This document shows, piece by piece, positions 43,420 through 55,556 of a DNA stretch of 64,000 nt. Source of the DNA: Sipunculus nudus (Eukaryota > Annelida > Sipuncula > Golfingiida > Sipunculidae); contig CM049309.1 in assembly GCA_026874595.1 (NCBI GenBank), positions 12,822,576 through 12,886,575 of the forward strand, read 5' to 3'. The notes beneath the pieces were generated by a model. The model saw only the letters and a list, made by a program, of their open reading frames with translations, did no database searches and was not told where the DNA came from. How positions within the stretch are numbered: position 1 is the stretch's first letter; every line of letters begins with the position of its first letter. The position numbers and the translations under genes were made by a program.

Positions 43420-45502
43420 TTTTTTTCAGTTATTGTGAATAGCAGGATGTTGTTATGTGAAAAGCGGCTCGGACACTGCAGTCAATTACGGGAAGTGGGT
43501 ATATATATTTGACCATTGTATTTAAAGTGATAAGTGTTTCCTGATGTTCATAAGGCGTTGTTGAGAGTAGATATCTAGCGCAGTCTGGTACTCGCCATCG
43601 CAGAACCTATTGGACACGGTCCATTACTCTCAACCCATCACATCACAGGGCGTGGGAGGAATGATTAGGTCGGGGCGCCCGGTGCGGGCAGGGCCATCCC
43701 GGTCCACTGCTTCTCACTCGGAACCGGGCAAGCCTCTTGATTATCATTACCAGTGCTCAGTTAAGGGAAATGACTTCAAACGGAGACTTAAACAATCGCA
43801 ATGTTCTTGCAGTGTAACAGTGAGAAGATTATTACTCGGAGACCGCATTTAAATGCAGTTCAGAAAAGAGGGACAATCATCATTAATTCATGCAGTCGCT
43901 GGTATTTTGCCGCTGTTGCGCTGAAACTAAACAACCATTTTAATTATCCTAGTGATACATAATAAAATAACAACAATTCAGTACAAGTACACGTGATGAG
44001 GTTTATTTAACAGGTTTGACTCAAGTGAATAATATTTTTTTAATGAATTCTATTTGGGCCGAATCGAAAAAAAAATCTTATCTTCTCGTAATGTTTTCTA
44101 TTTTATGTGCTCCTCGATTAGAATTATAAAGGGTGACACTAAAATTACCATTTTAAACGTAAAATGTTCGAAAGATTTTTGGCTATTTTTTTTTTTTTTT
44201 TTTTTTTTTAGGCTCACGGATTGACAGCGGTGATGTCATCCGGTGTGGGCGAAGTAACCAGCGACTAGGATAACCGCTGAGGAAACAGCTTCCGTAACTG
44301 ACAGGCTTTAATAAATTAACAACTATATTTGTTCTCTTCTCACACACACATTCACGCGCGCACATGCAGTGAATCAATTTTTAATATATTAATGCGCAAG
44401 ATAAGAATAAAGAGATATATACATATCACCAATTAACACATATATTTTACTGCAGTGTCGCTGAATATACGTCAGGTGAAGACATCATGCAGTTCTTACA
44501 TCAAACATTGCCGGCAGTCTGACCGACACGCACATGCATGTAAAAGTTTAAACAAACCAAAATGAGTCGTCAAGAAAAATCGACAAGTAACATCCAAAAA
44601 TGCAGTTACCAATAAAAATACATTTTAACCAATACCTGCAGAAATAAAAAAAATTTCCTAACCGCTTTGATGTAATACCGAGCAAAAGATCAAAGGCTGT
44701 TGTTTGTAAATTTGATGAAATTCGGAATTTTATTTTTGGTTCACCAAAGGCAATATCAAAACAATAACGTTATCAAAAATAACTCCGACAAATTCACATG
44801 GCATTTTTATGTGTGACATTGAAAGTTTGGGTTGAGTTACAGAATTAATCGGAAACGAGCTCGATATACAGGAAAGCGGCCCTTCATTTTCATGTTCCGC
44901 TGCACTCTTGTAAAGGCCGAGGATTAATTTGCGGGAACAACTTTTGTTTTGCTATTGTACCGGTACAAAAGGCGACTTTGTCTGGGCCTGCGTATTCAGA
45001 AAATGAAATATCCTGGGTTCCATCATCTTTTAATAGTGGGCTTTATATTTTGCGGGATTTATTTCACGAGCCCCGGGCAAAGACTGCAACAAAGTATTCA
45101 TGTTCGGAAAGCGCGTACTGCATTGAGTCTCTATATATATAGTCTCCTGTATTGATAATGATGTAATCGCATGATTTTAATAAGGAAAATGGGTTACCAG
45201 AATTCGTAACAGACAGGATTTTCTCCATATTTATTGAAGATAAATGACAATAATATCTGACAGTGGGTTGAAAATATTTATTATAATATAATTGAATATG
45301 TCAAGCAAATGAAATAGTTTATGTGGCAACAATATTGACATAACCCGCAACAATTTACATGTACACAAGGATGTTAGAAAAACTATTGTTATTTTAGTGG
45401 ATCAACACGTAAAAGCACCGAGTGCACGAAATATAAGCAAATACATAGATGTAATATATTATAGCACCTAAAGAGTTGTGAACCTAATATTTGAGGCGCT
45501 GC
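43420..45502. other. Spacer S14 (gene 13 start to gene 14 end)
   Basis: It has the longest uninterrupted tract, T24 at 44186-44209. In the promoter-proximal region, ten bases of other copies (AGAGCGGTCA) are replaced by a single T near 43,546, about 125 bp upstream of the gene 13 ATG. One extra C occurs in AAAAACTATTG near 45,382. No gene recognised. Confidence 0.65.
43500..43510 (-). promoter_or_regulatory. TATA-like element of gene 13
   Basis: AAATATATATA on the minus strand, 81 bp upstream of the gene 13 ATG. The upstream promoter carries the 10-to-1 base deletion described for S14, unique in the array. Confidence 0.4.
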
Positions 45503-46744
45503 TCATGCAGAAGGCATGCAGAATGTCCTCTGGAAATTAGGATAAAAAGGAAACTGTTTGTGAAACTGGCTGAGCACCGTCTGGGTCTGTTCAGCAGGGA
45601 TGAGGGCCATGAGCTCCAGGGCATCTCTCATTCTCTTGAGCGTTTCATAGTTGTCTCTTCCCGCGACCGTCAGAGTGAAGACTTCCATATCACCTACTTT
45701 CCTCCGCTTGTCCATCGTGGCACCGACCTGCGGAGCCCCAAGACCTGTGGCTTTTCTTTTCTGGCCCGCCTGTGGACCTGTCTTCTCATCCACCCGACGG
45801 TCCCGACCGGGGCAGGCACAGATTCGGACCTCGGCAGACTGTCTGCCCAGCACTTGCCCCTGGTGTTCCAGCGTGAAGATGACCCTGAGAGGGCGTCTGT
45901 TGAGTCCACCCACACAGGAAGAGAAGCACATGAACTGGTAGAGGTTGGTGATCCATTGGTTACCCGCTTGTGGTGTCTGATGAGGTATAATGACTGACTG
46001 CCTGCGCGTTTCGGGGTCCTCGTAGTACCGGGAAAGTGAATGTTCGCATCGCAGCAGGTGGGATGGTGCTGGGTGGTTGTCGTTGAACTCGCTTGTACCG
46101 GCGTGGTTTGGACATCGGGTGACGATCTCCTGCACGTGTTCCGGCTTGACATAGACAGGCATGGCTCTGATAATACTACCACTGGGAGGTGGGGTGGCCG
46201 TGGTGAACTTGACCGGACAATCAGTGGCCATGCGCACATAGAGTTTATTCAGAGCTGGTGAGTAGGTCCAGTTAGCAGATTTGGTGTCCTTGACTGGCTG
46301 TTCGAAACCCACCTGGAAGCCGTAGTGGCCTGGGTATGCCGTGGCAGACGGCAGGGAGTGCTGCTGGCCTGTGGCTGGAGAAGCCTGCGGTGACGGGGTT
46401 GATGTGGTCAGGGGTACAGGGATTTGCGAGTCCGCTGCTCTGTCACTCATGTCACGTGACGCATCGGCTTCCAGCAGATCCTGTACGCTGTCGGCATGAG
46501 TGTAATATTCTTCGAGATCCGTTTTCAGAAGATCGGCTTGTGGACGGCCGAGAACTCCCTCCACGTCCGCCGTGCTGAGTGGACAGAGGTCCTCCGAATC
46601 CGAACCGGAACTGAGCGAATGCCACAGCTGATCCACCTCATCTGAAACATCGTATTGCTCGGTGTCTTCTAACACAAACGCTGGTTGCTGTTTCGCCGGG
46701 CTGGTTTGAAGATCGGTCCGATGATAGTGCATGAATGAAGTCAT
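45503..46744 (-). CDS. p53: p53-family transcription factor, gene 14, open frame with 13-residue C-terminal extension (413 aa)
   Basis: The usual TAA after codon 400 is TAT, so translation would continue 13 codons into the 3' region and end at TGA (45503-45505). Other changes are K19Q, H69Q, P77L, A175D (one residue before C176, equivalent to human C141, in the core of the DNA-binding domain) and T361A in the tetramerisation strand. A charged residue at 175 could destabilise the fold. The frame is open, but function is doubtful. Confidence 0.9.
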   Translation of the reverse strand: MTSFMHYHRTDLQTSPAKQQPAFVLEDTEQYDVSDEVDQLWHSLSSGSDSEDLCPLSTADVEGVLGRPQADLLKTDLEEYYTHADSVQDLLEADASRDMSDRAADSQIPVPLTTSTPSPQASPATGQQHSLPSATAYPGHYGFQVGFEQPVKDTKSANWTYSPALNKLYVRMATDCPVKFTTATPPPSGSIIRAMPVYVKPEHVQEIVTRCPNHAGTSEFNDNHPAPSHLLRCEHSLSRYYEDPETRRQSVIIPHQTPQAGNQWITNLYQFMCFSSCVGGLNRRPLRVIFTLEHQGQVLGRQSAEVRICACPGRDRRVDEKTGPQAGQKRKATGLGAPQVGATMDKRRKVGDMEVFTLTVAGRDNYETLKRMRDALELMALIPAEQTQTVLSQFHKQFPFYPNFQRTFCMPSA

Positions 46745-48875
46745 TTTTTTTCAGTTATTGTGAATAGCAGGATGTTGTTATGTGAAAAGCGGCTCGGATA
46801 CTGCAGTCAATTACGGGAAGTGGGTATATATATTTGACCATTGTATTTAAAGTGATAAGTATTTCCTGAAGAGCGGTCAGTTCATAAGGCGTTGTTGAGA
46901 GTAGATATCTAGCGCAGTCTGGTACTCGCCATCGCAGAACCTATTGGACACGGTCCATTACTCTCAACCTATCACATCACAGGGCGTGGGAGGAATGATT
47001 AGGTCGGGGCGCCCGGTGCAGGCAGGGCCGTCCCGGTCCACTTCTTCTCACTCGGAACCGGGCAAGCCTCTTGATTATCATTACCAGTGCTCAGTTAAAG
47101 GGAAATGACTTCAAACGGAGACTTAAACAATCGCAATGTTCTTGCAGTGTAACAGTGAGGAGATTATTACTCGGAGACCGCATTTAAATGCAGTTCAGAA
47201 AAGAGGGACAATCATCATTAATTCATGCAGTCGCTGGTATTTTGCCGCTGTTGCGCTGAAACTAAACAACCATTTTAATTATCCTAGCGATACATAATAA
47301 AATAACAACAATTCAGTACAAGTACACGTGATGAGGTTTATTTAACAGGCTTGACTCAAGTGAATAATATTTTTTTTAATGAATTCTATTTGGGCCGAAT
47401 CGAAAAAAAAATCTTATCTTCTCGTAATGATTTCTATTTTATGTGCTCCTCGATTAGAATTATAAAGGGTGACACTAAAATTACCATTTTAAACGTAAAA
47501 TGTTCGAAAGATTTTTGGCTATGTTTTTTTTTTTTTTTTTTTTTTAGGCTCATGGATTGACAGCGGTGATGTCATCCGGTGTGGGCGATGTAACCAGCGA
47601 TTAGGATAACCGCTGAGGAAACAGCTTCCGTAACTGACAGGCTTTAATAAATTAACAACTATATTTGTTCTCTTCTCACACACACATTCACGCGCGCACA
47701 TGCAGTGAATCAATTTTTAATATATTAATGCGCAAGATAAGAATAAAGAGATATATACATATCACCAATTAACATATATATTTTACTGCAGTGTCGCTGA
47801 ATATACGTCAGGTGAAGACATCATGCAGTTCTTACATCAAACATTGCCGGCAGTCTGACCGACACGCACATGCATGTAAAAGTTTAAACAAACCAAAATG
47901 AGTCGTCAAGAAAAATCGACAAGTAACATCCAAAAATGCAGTTACCAATAAAAATACATTTTAACCAACACCTGCAGAAATAAAAAAAATTCCTAACCGC
48001 TTTGATGTAATACCGAGCAAAAGATCAAAGGCTGTTGTTTGGAAATTTGATGAAATTCGGAATTTTATTTTTGGTTCACCAAAGGCCATATCAAAACAAT
48101 AACGTTATCAAAAATAAATCCGACAAATTCACATGGCATTTTTATGTGTGACATTGAAAGTTTGGGTTGAGTTACAGAATTAATCGGAAACGAGCTCGAT
48201 ATACAGGAAAGCGGCCCTTCATTTTCATGTTCCGCTGCACTCTTGTAAAGGCCGAGGATTAATTTGCGGGAACAACTTTTGTTTTGCTATTGTACCGGTA
48301 CAAAAGGCGACTTTGTCTGGGCCTGCGTATTCAGAAAATGAAATATTCTGGGTTCCATCATCTTTTAATAGTGGGCTTTATATTTTGCGGGATTTATTTC
48401 ACGAGCCCCGGGCAAAGACTGCAACAAAGTATTCATGTTCGGAAAGCGCGTACTGCATTGAGTCTCTATATATATAGTCTCCTGTATTGATAATGATGTA
48501 ATCGCATGATTTTAATAAGGAAAATGGGTTACCAGAATTCGTAACAGACAGGATTTTCTCCATATTTATTGAAGATAAATGACAATAATAATTGACAGTG
48601 GGTTGAAAATATTTATTATAATATAATTGAATATGTCAAGCAAATGAAATAGTTTATGTGGCAACAATATTGACATAACCCGCAACAATTTACATGTACA
48701 CAAGGATGTTAGAAAAATATTGTTATTTTAGTGGATCAACACGTAAAAGCACCGAGGGCACGAAATATAAGCAAATACATAGATGTAATATATTATAGCA
48801 CCTAAAGAGTTGTGAACCTAATATTTGAGGCGCTGCTCATGCAGCAGGCATGCAGAGTGTCCTCTGGAAATTAGG
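46745..48875. other. Spacer S15 (gene 14 start to gene 15 stop)
   Basis: T22 at 47524-47545. Its right half is the first to show the changes typical of genes 15-18 (ATAATAATTGACAGTGGG near 48,586; CACCGAGGGCACG near 48,750). Private changes include GTTAAAGGGAAATG near 47,095. No gene recognised. Confidence 0.65.
46825..46835 (-). promoter_or_regulatory. TATA-like element of gene 14
   Basis: AAATATATATA on the minus strand, 81 bp upstream of the gene 14 ATG. Confidence 0.45.
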
Positions 48876-50078
48876 TTAAAAAGGAAACTGTTTGTGAAAC
48901 TGGCTGAGCACCGTCTGGGTCTGTTCAGCAGGGATGAGGGCCATGAGCTCCAGGGCATCTCTCATTCTCTTGAGCGTTTCATAGTTGTCTCTGCCCGTGA
49001 CCGTCAGAGTGAAGACTTCCATATCACCTACTTTCCTCCGCTTGTCCATCGTGGCACCGACCTGCGGAGCCCCAAGACCTGTGGCTTTTCTTTTTTGGCC
49101 CGCCTGTGGACCTGTCTTCTCATCCACCCGACGGTCCCGACCGGGGCAGGCACAGATTCGGACCTCGGCAGACTGTCTGCCCAGCACTTGCCCCTGGTGT
49201 TCCAGCGTGAAGATGACCCTGAGAGGGCGTCTGTTGAGTCCACCCACACAGGAAGAGAAGCACATGAACTGGTAGAGGTTGGTGATCCATTGGTTACCCG
49301 CTTGTGGTGTCTGATGAGGTATAATGACTGACTGCCTGCGCGTTTCGGGGTCCTCGTAGTACCGGGAAAGTGAATGTTCGCATCGCAGCAGGTGGGATGG
49401 TGCTGGGTGGTTGTCGTTGAACTCGCTTGTACCGGCGTGGTTTGGACATCGGGTGACGATCTCCTGCACGTGTTCCGGCTTGACATAGACAGGCATGGCT
49501 CTGATAATACTACCGCTGGGAGGTGGGGTGGCCGTGTTGAACTTGACCGGACAAGCAGTGGCCATGCGCACATAGAGTTTATTCAGAGCTGGTGAGTAGG
49601 TCCAGTTGGCAGATTTGGTGTCCTTGACTGGCCGTTCGAAACCCACCTGGAAGCCGTAGTGGCCTGGGTATGCCGTGGCAGACGGCAGGGAGTGCTGCTG
49701 GCCTGTGGCTGGAGAAGCCTGCGGTGACGGGGTTGATGTGGTCAGGGGTACAGGGATTTGCGAGTCCGCTGCTCTGTCACTCATGTCACGTGACGCATCG
49801 GCTTCCAGCAGATCCTGTACGCTGTCGGCATGAGTGTAATATTCTTCGGGATCCGTTTTCAGAAGATCGGCGTGTGGACGGCCGAGAACTCCCTCCACGT
49901 CCGCCGTGCTGAGTGGACAGAGGTCCTCCGAATCCGAACCGGAACTGAGCGAATGCCACAGCTGATCCACCTCATCTGAAACATCGTGTTGCTCGGTGTC
50001 TTCTAGCACAAACGCTGGTTGCTTTTTCGCCGGGCTGGTTTGAAGATCGGTCCGATGATAGTGCATGAATGAAGTCAT
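48876..50078 (-). CDS. p53: p53-family transcription factor, gene 15, intact (400 aa)
   Basis: Open full-length frame with Y31H, Q149R and T181N. T181N is shared by genes 15-18 only and marks a recently expanded subfamily; it lies in the DNA-binding domain just after the A-C-P-V-K-F motif. Zinc ligands, contact arginines and the tetramerisation domain are of the majority form. Confidence 0.94.
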   Translation of the reverse strand: MTSFMHYHRTDLQTSPAKKQPAFVLEDTEQHDVSDEVDQLWHSLSSGSDSEDLCPLSTADVEGVLGRPHADLLKTDPEEYYTHADSVQDLLEADASRDMSDRAADSQIPVPLTTSTPSPQASPATGQQHSLPSATAYPGHYGFQVGFERPVKDTKSANWTYSPALNKLYVRMATACPVKFNTATPPPSGSIIRAMPVYVKPEHVQEIVTRCPNHAGTSEFNDNHPAPSHLLRCEHSLSRYYEDPETRRQSVIIPHQTPQAGNQWITNLYQFMCFSSCVGGLNRRPLRVIFTLEHQGQVLGRQSAEVRICACPGRDRRVDEKTGPQAGQKRKATGLGAPQVGATMDKRRKVGDMEVFTLTVTGRDNYETLKRMRDALELMALIPAEQTQTVLSQFHKQFPF

Positions 50079-52217
50079 TTTTTTTTCAGTTATTGTGAAT
50101 AGCAGGATGTTGTTATGTGAAAAGCGGCTCGGATACTGCAGTCAATTACGGGAAGTGGGTATATATATTTGACCATTGTATTTAAAGTGATAAGTATTTC
50201 CTGAAGAGCGGTCAGTTCATAAGGCGTTGTTGAGAGTAGATATCTAGCGCAGTCTGGTACTCGCCATCGCAGAACCTATTGGACACGGTCCATTACTCTC
50301 AACACATCACATCACAGGGCGTGGGAGGAATGATTAGGTCGGGGCGCCCGGTGCGGGCAGGGCCGTCCCGGTCCACTGCTTCTCACTCGGAACCGGGCAA
50401 GCCTCTTGATTATCATTACCAGTGCTCAGTTAAGGGAAATGACTTCAAACGGAGACTTAAACAATCGCAATGTTCTTGCAGTGTAACAGTGAGAAGATTA
50501 TTACTCGGAGACCGCATTTAAATGCAGTTCAGAAAAGAGGGACAATCATCATTAATTCATGCAGTCGCTGGTATTTTGCCGCTGTTGCGCTGAAACTAAA
50601 CAACCATTTTAATTATCCTAGTGATACATAATAAAATAACAACAATTCAGTACAAGTACACGTGATGAAGTTTATTTAACAGGCTTGACTCAAGTGAATA
50701 ATATTTTTGTAATGAATTCTATTTGGGCCGAATCGAAAAAAAATCTTATCTTCTCGTAATGTTTTCCATTTCATGTGCTCCTCGATTAGAATTATAAAGG
50801 GTGACACTAAAATTACCATTTTAAACGTAAAATGTTCGAAAGATTTTTGGCTATGTTTTTTTTTTTTTTTCTTCTTCTTTTTTTAGGCTCATGGATTGAC
50901 AGCGGTGATGTCATCCGGTGAGGGCGAAGTAACCAGCGACTAGGATAACCGCTGAGGAAACAGCTTCCGTAACTGACAGGCTTTAATAAATTAACAACTA
51001 TATTTGTTCTCTTCTCACACACACACATTCACGCGCGCACATGCAGTGAATCAATTTTTAATATATTAATGCGCAAGATAAGAATAAAGAGATATATACA
51101 TATCACCAATTAACATATATATTTTACTGCAGTGTCGCTGAATATACGTCAGGTGAAGACATCATGCAGTTCTTACATCAAACATTGCCGGCAGTCTGAC
51201 CGACACGCACATGCATGTAAAAGTTTAAACAAACCAAAATGAGTCGTCAAGAAAAATCGACAAGTAACATCCAAAAATGCAGTTACCAATAAAAATACAT
51301 TTTAACCAACACCTGCAGAAATAAAAAAAAATTCCTAACCGCTTTGATGTAATACCGAGCAAAAGATCAAAGGCTGTTGTTTGTAAATTTGATGAAATTC
51401 GGAATTTTATTTTTGGTTCACCAAAGGCCATATCAAAACAATAACGTTATCAAAAATAACTCCGACAAATTCACATGGCATTTTTATGTGTGACATTGAA
51501 AGTTTGGGTTGAGTTACAGAATTAATCGGAAACGAGCTCGATATACAGGAAAGCGGCCCTTCATTTTCATGTTCCGCTGCACTCTTGTAAAGGCCGAGGA
51601 TTAATTTGCGGGAACAACTTTTGTTTTGCTATTGTACCGGTACAAAAGGCGACTTTGTCTGGGCCTGCGTATTCAGAAAATGAAATATTCTGGGTTCCAT
51701 CATCTTTTAATAGTGGGCTTTATATTTTGCGGGATTTATTTCACGAGCCCCGGGCAAAGATTGCAACAAAGTATTCATGTTCGGAAAGCGCGTACTGCAT
51801 TGAGTCTCTATATATATAGTCTCCTGTATTGATAATGATGTAATCGCATGATTTTAATAAGGAAAATGGGTTACCAGAATTCGTAACAGACAGGATTTTC
51901 TCCATATTTATTGAAGACAAATGACAATAATAATTGACAGTGGGTTGAAAATATTTATTATAATATAATTGAATATGTCAAGCAAATGAAATAGTTTATG
52001 TGGCAACAATATTGACATAACCCGCAACAATTTACATGTACACAAGGATGTTAGAAAAATATTGTTATTTTAGTGGATCAACACGTAAAAGCACCGAGGG
52101 CACGAAATATAAGCAAATACATAGATGTAATATATTATAGCACCTAAAGAGTTGTGAACCTAATATTTGAGGCGCTGCTCATGCAGCAGGCATGCAGAGT
52201 GTCCTCTGGAAATTAGG
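50079..52217. other. Spacer S16 (gene 15 start to gene 16 stop)
   Basis: Long interrupted pyrimidine tract with CTTCTTC inside (50856-50884), shared in type with S17 and S18. Private changes are AACACATCAC near 50,302 and GGTGAGGGCG near 50,918. CACCGAGGGCACG and TTGACAGTGGG are present. No gene recognised. Confidence 0.65.
50160..50170 (-). promoter_or_regulatory. TATA-like element of gene 15
   Basis: AAATATATATA on the minus strand, 82 bp upstream of the gene 15 ATG; the extra base comes from a longer A run just before the ATG. Confidence 0.45.
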
Positions 52218-53420
52218 TTAAAAAGGAAACTGTTTGTGAAACTGGCTGAGCACCGTCTGGGTCTGTTCAGCAGGGATGAGGGCCATGAGCTCCAGGGCAT
52301 CTCTCATTCTCTTGAGCGTTTCATAGTTGTCTCTGCCCGTGACCGTCAGAGTGAAGACTTCCATATCACCTACTTTCCTCCGCTTGTCCATCGTGGCACC
52401 GACCTGCGGAGCCCCAAGACCTGTGGCTTTTCTTTTTTGGCCCGCCTGTGGACCTGTCTTCTCATCCACCCGACGGTCCCGACCGGGGCAGGCACAGATT
52501 CGGACCTCGGCAGACTGTCTGCCCAGCACTTGCCCCTGGTGTTCCAGCGTGAAGATGACCCTGAGAGGGCGTCTGTTGAGTCCACCCACACAGGAAGAGA
52601 AGCACATGAACTGGTAGAGGTTGGTGATCCATTGGTTACCCGCTTGTGGTGTCTGATGAGGTATAATGACTGACTGCCTGCGCGTTTCGGGGTCCTCGTA
52701 GTACCGGGAAAGTGAATGTTCGCATCGCAGCAGGTGGGATGGTGCTGGGTGGTTGTCGTTGAACTCGCTTGTACCGGCGTGGTTTGGACATCGGGTGACG
52801 ATCTCCTGCACGTGTTCCGGCTTGACATAGACAGGCATGGCTCTGATAATACTACCGCTGGGAGGTGGGGTGGCCGTGTTGAACTTGACCGGACAAGCAG
52901 TGGCCATGCGCACATAGAGTTTATTCAGAGCTGGTGAGTAGGTCCAGTTGGCAGATTTGGTGTCCTTGACTGGCTGTTCGAAACCCACCTGGAAGCCGTA
53001 GTGGCCTGGGTATGCCGTGGCAGACGGCAGGGAGTGCTGCTGGCCTGTGGCTGGAGAAGCCTGCGGTGACGGGGTTGATGTGGTCAGGGGTACAGGGATT
53101 TGCGAGTCCGCTGCTCTGTCACTCATGTCACGTGACGCATCGGCTTCCAGCAGATCCTGTACGCTGTCGGCATGAGTGTAATATTCTTCGGGATCCGTTT
53201 TCAGAAGATCGGCGTGTGGACGGCCGAGAACTCCCTCCACGTCCGCCGTGCTGAGTGGACAGAGGTCCTCCGAATCCGAACCGGACCTGAGCGAATGCCA
53301 CAGCTGATCCACCTCATCTGAAACATCGTATTGCTCGGTGTCTTCTAGCACAAACGCTGGTTGCTTTTTCGCCGGGCTGGTTTGAAGATCGGTCCGATGA
53401 TAGTGCATGAATGAAGTCAT
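52218..53420 (-). CDS. p53: p53-family transcription factor, gene 16, intact (400 aa)
   Basis: Open full-length frame with S45R, directly after L44 of the transactivation box, and the subfamily change T181N. The remainder matches the majority protein. Gene and 3' spacer share silent marks with unit 15 (CTTTTTTGGCCC near 52,434; GCAGAGTGTCC near 52,193), so units 15 and 16 are close copies. Confidence 0.94.
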   Translation of the reverse strand: MTSFMHYHRTDLQTSPAKKQPAFVLEDTEQYDVSDEVDQLWHSLRSGSDSEDLCPLSTADVEGVLGRPHADLLKTDPEEYYTHADSVQDLLEADASRDMSDRAADSQIPVPLTTSTPSPQASPATGQQHSLPSATAYPGHYGFQVGFEQPVKDTKSANWTYSPALNKLYVRMATACPVKFNTATPPPSGSIIRAMPVYVKPEHVQEIVTRCPNHAGTSEFNDNHPAPSHLLRCEHSLSRYYEDPETRRQSVIIPHQTPQAGNQWITNLYQFMCFSSCVGGLNRRPLRVIFTLEHQGQVLGRQSAEVRICACPGRDRRVDEKTGPQAGQKRKATGLGAPQVGATMDKRRKVGDMEVFTLTVTGRDNYETLKRMRDALELMALIPAEQTQTVLSQFHKQFPF

Positions 53421-55556
53421 TTTTTTTTCAGTTATTGTGAATAGCAGGATGTTGTTATGTGAAAAGCGGCTCGGATACTGCAGTCCATTACGGGAAGTGG
53501 GTATATATATTTGACCATTGTATTTAAAGTGATAAGTATTTCCTGAAGAGCGGTCAGTTCATAAGGCGTTGTTGAGAGTAGATATCTAGCGCAGTCTGGT
53601 ACTCGCCATCGCAGAACCTATTGGACACGGTCCATTACTCTCAACCCATCACATCACAGGGCGTGGGAGGAATGATTAGGTCGGGGCGCCCGGTGCGGGC
53701 AGGGCCGTCCCGGTCCACTGCTTCTCACTCGGAACCGGGCAAGCCTCTTGATTATCATTACCAGTGCTCAGTTAAGGGAAATGACTTCAAACGGAGACTT
53801 AAACAATCGCAATGTTCTTGCAGTGTAACAGTGAGAAGATTATTACTCGGAGACCGCATTTAAATGCAGTTCAGAAAAGAGGGACAATCATCATTAATTC
53901 ATGCAGTCGCTGGTATTTTGCCGCTGTTGCGCTGAAACTAAACAACCATTTTAATTATCCTAGTGATACATAATAAAATAACAACAATTCAGTACAAGTA
54001 CACGTGATGAAGTTTATTTAACAGGCTTGACTCAAGTGAATAATATTTTTTAATGAATTCTATTTGGGCCGAATCGAAAAAAAATCTTATCTTCTCGTAA
54101 TGTTTTCCATTTTATGTGCTCCTCGATTAGAATTATAAAGGGTGACACTAAAATTACCATTTTAAACGTAAAATGTTCGAAAAATTTTTGGCTATGTTTT
54201 TTTTTTTTTTTTCTTCTTTTTTTAGGCTCATGGATTGACAGCGGTGATGTCATCCGGTGTGGGCGAAGTAACCAGCGACTAGGATAACCACTGAGGAAAC
54301 AGCTTCCGTAACTGACAGGCTTTAATAAATTAACAACTATATTTGTTCTCTTCTCACACACACATTCACGCGCGCACATGCAGTGAATCAAATTTTAATA
54401 TATTAATGCGCAAGATAAGAATAAAGAGATATATACATATCACCAATTAACATATATATTTTACTGCAGTGTCGCTGAATATACGTCAGGTGAAGACATC
54501 ATGCAGTTCTTACATCAAACATTGCCGGCAGTCTGACCGACACGCACATGCATGTAAAAGTTTAAACAAACCAAAATGAGTCGTCAAGAAAAATCGACAA
54601 GTAACATCCAAAAATGCAGTTACCAATAAAAATACATTTTAACCAACACCTGCAGAAATAAAAAAAATTTCCTAACCGCTTTGATGTAATACCGAGCAAA
54701 AGATCAAAGGCTGTTGTTTGTAAATTTGATGAAATTCGGAATTTTATTTTTGGTTCACCAAAGGCCATATCAAAACAATAACGTTATCAAAAATAACTCC
54801 GACAAATTCACATGGCATTTTTATGTGTGACATTGAAAGTTTGGGTTGAGTTACAGAATTAATCGGAAACGAGCTCGATATACAGGAAAGCGGCCCTTCA
54901 TTTTCATGTTCCGCTGCACTCTTGTAAAGGCCGAGGATTAATTTGCGGGAACAACTTTTGTTTTGCTATTGTACCGGTACAAAAGGCGACTTTGTCTGGG
55001 CCTGCGTATTCAGAAAATGAAATATTCTGGGTTCCATCATCTTTTAATAGTGGGCTTTATATTTTGCGGGATTTATTTCACGAGCCCCGGGCAAAGACTG
55101 CAACAAAGTATTCATGTTCGGAAAGCGCGTACTGCATTGAGTCTCTATATCTATATAGTCTCCTGTATTGATAAAGATGTAATCGCATGATTTTATTAAG
55201 GAAAATGGGTTACCAGAATTCGTAACAGACAGGATTTTCTCCATATTTATTGAAGATAAATGACAATAATAATTGACAGTGGGTTGAAAATATTTATTAT
55301 AATATAATTGAATATGTCAAGCAAATGAAATAGTTTATGTGGCAACAATATTGACATAACCCGCAACAATTTACATGTACACAAGGATGTTAGAAAAATA
55401 TTGTTATTTTAGTGGATCAACACGTAAAAGCACCGAGGGCACGAAATATAAGCAAATACATAGATGTAATATATTATAGCACCTAAAGAGTTGTGAACCT
55501 AATATTTGAGGCGCTGCTCATGCAGCAGGCATGCAGAATGTCCTCTGGAAATTAGG
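53421..55556. other. Spacer S17 (gene 16 start to gene 17 stop)
   Basis: Interrupted pyrimidine tract at 54197-54223. GCAGTCCATTACGG near 53,481 is shared only with S18. The TA repeat reads CTATATCTATATAG near 55,145, which extends the small plus-strand frame to 55190. No gene recognised. Confidence 0.65.
53502..53512 (-). promoter_or_regulatory. TATA-like element of gene 16
   Basis: AAATATATATA on the minus strand, 82 bp upstream of the gene 16 ATG; downstream the leader has GTAATGGACTGC, as in gene 17. Confidence 0.45.
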
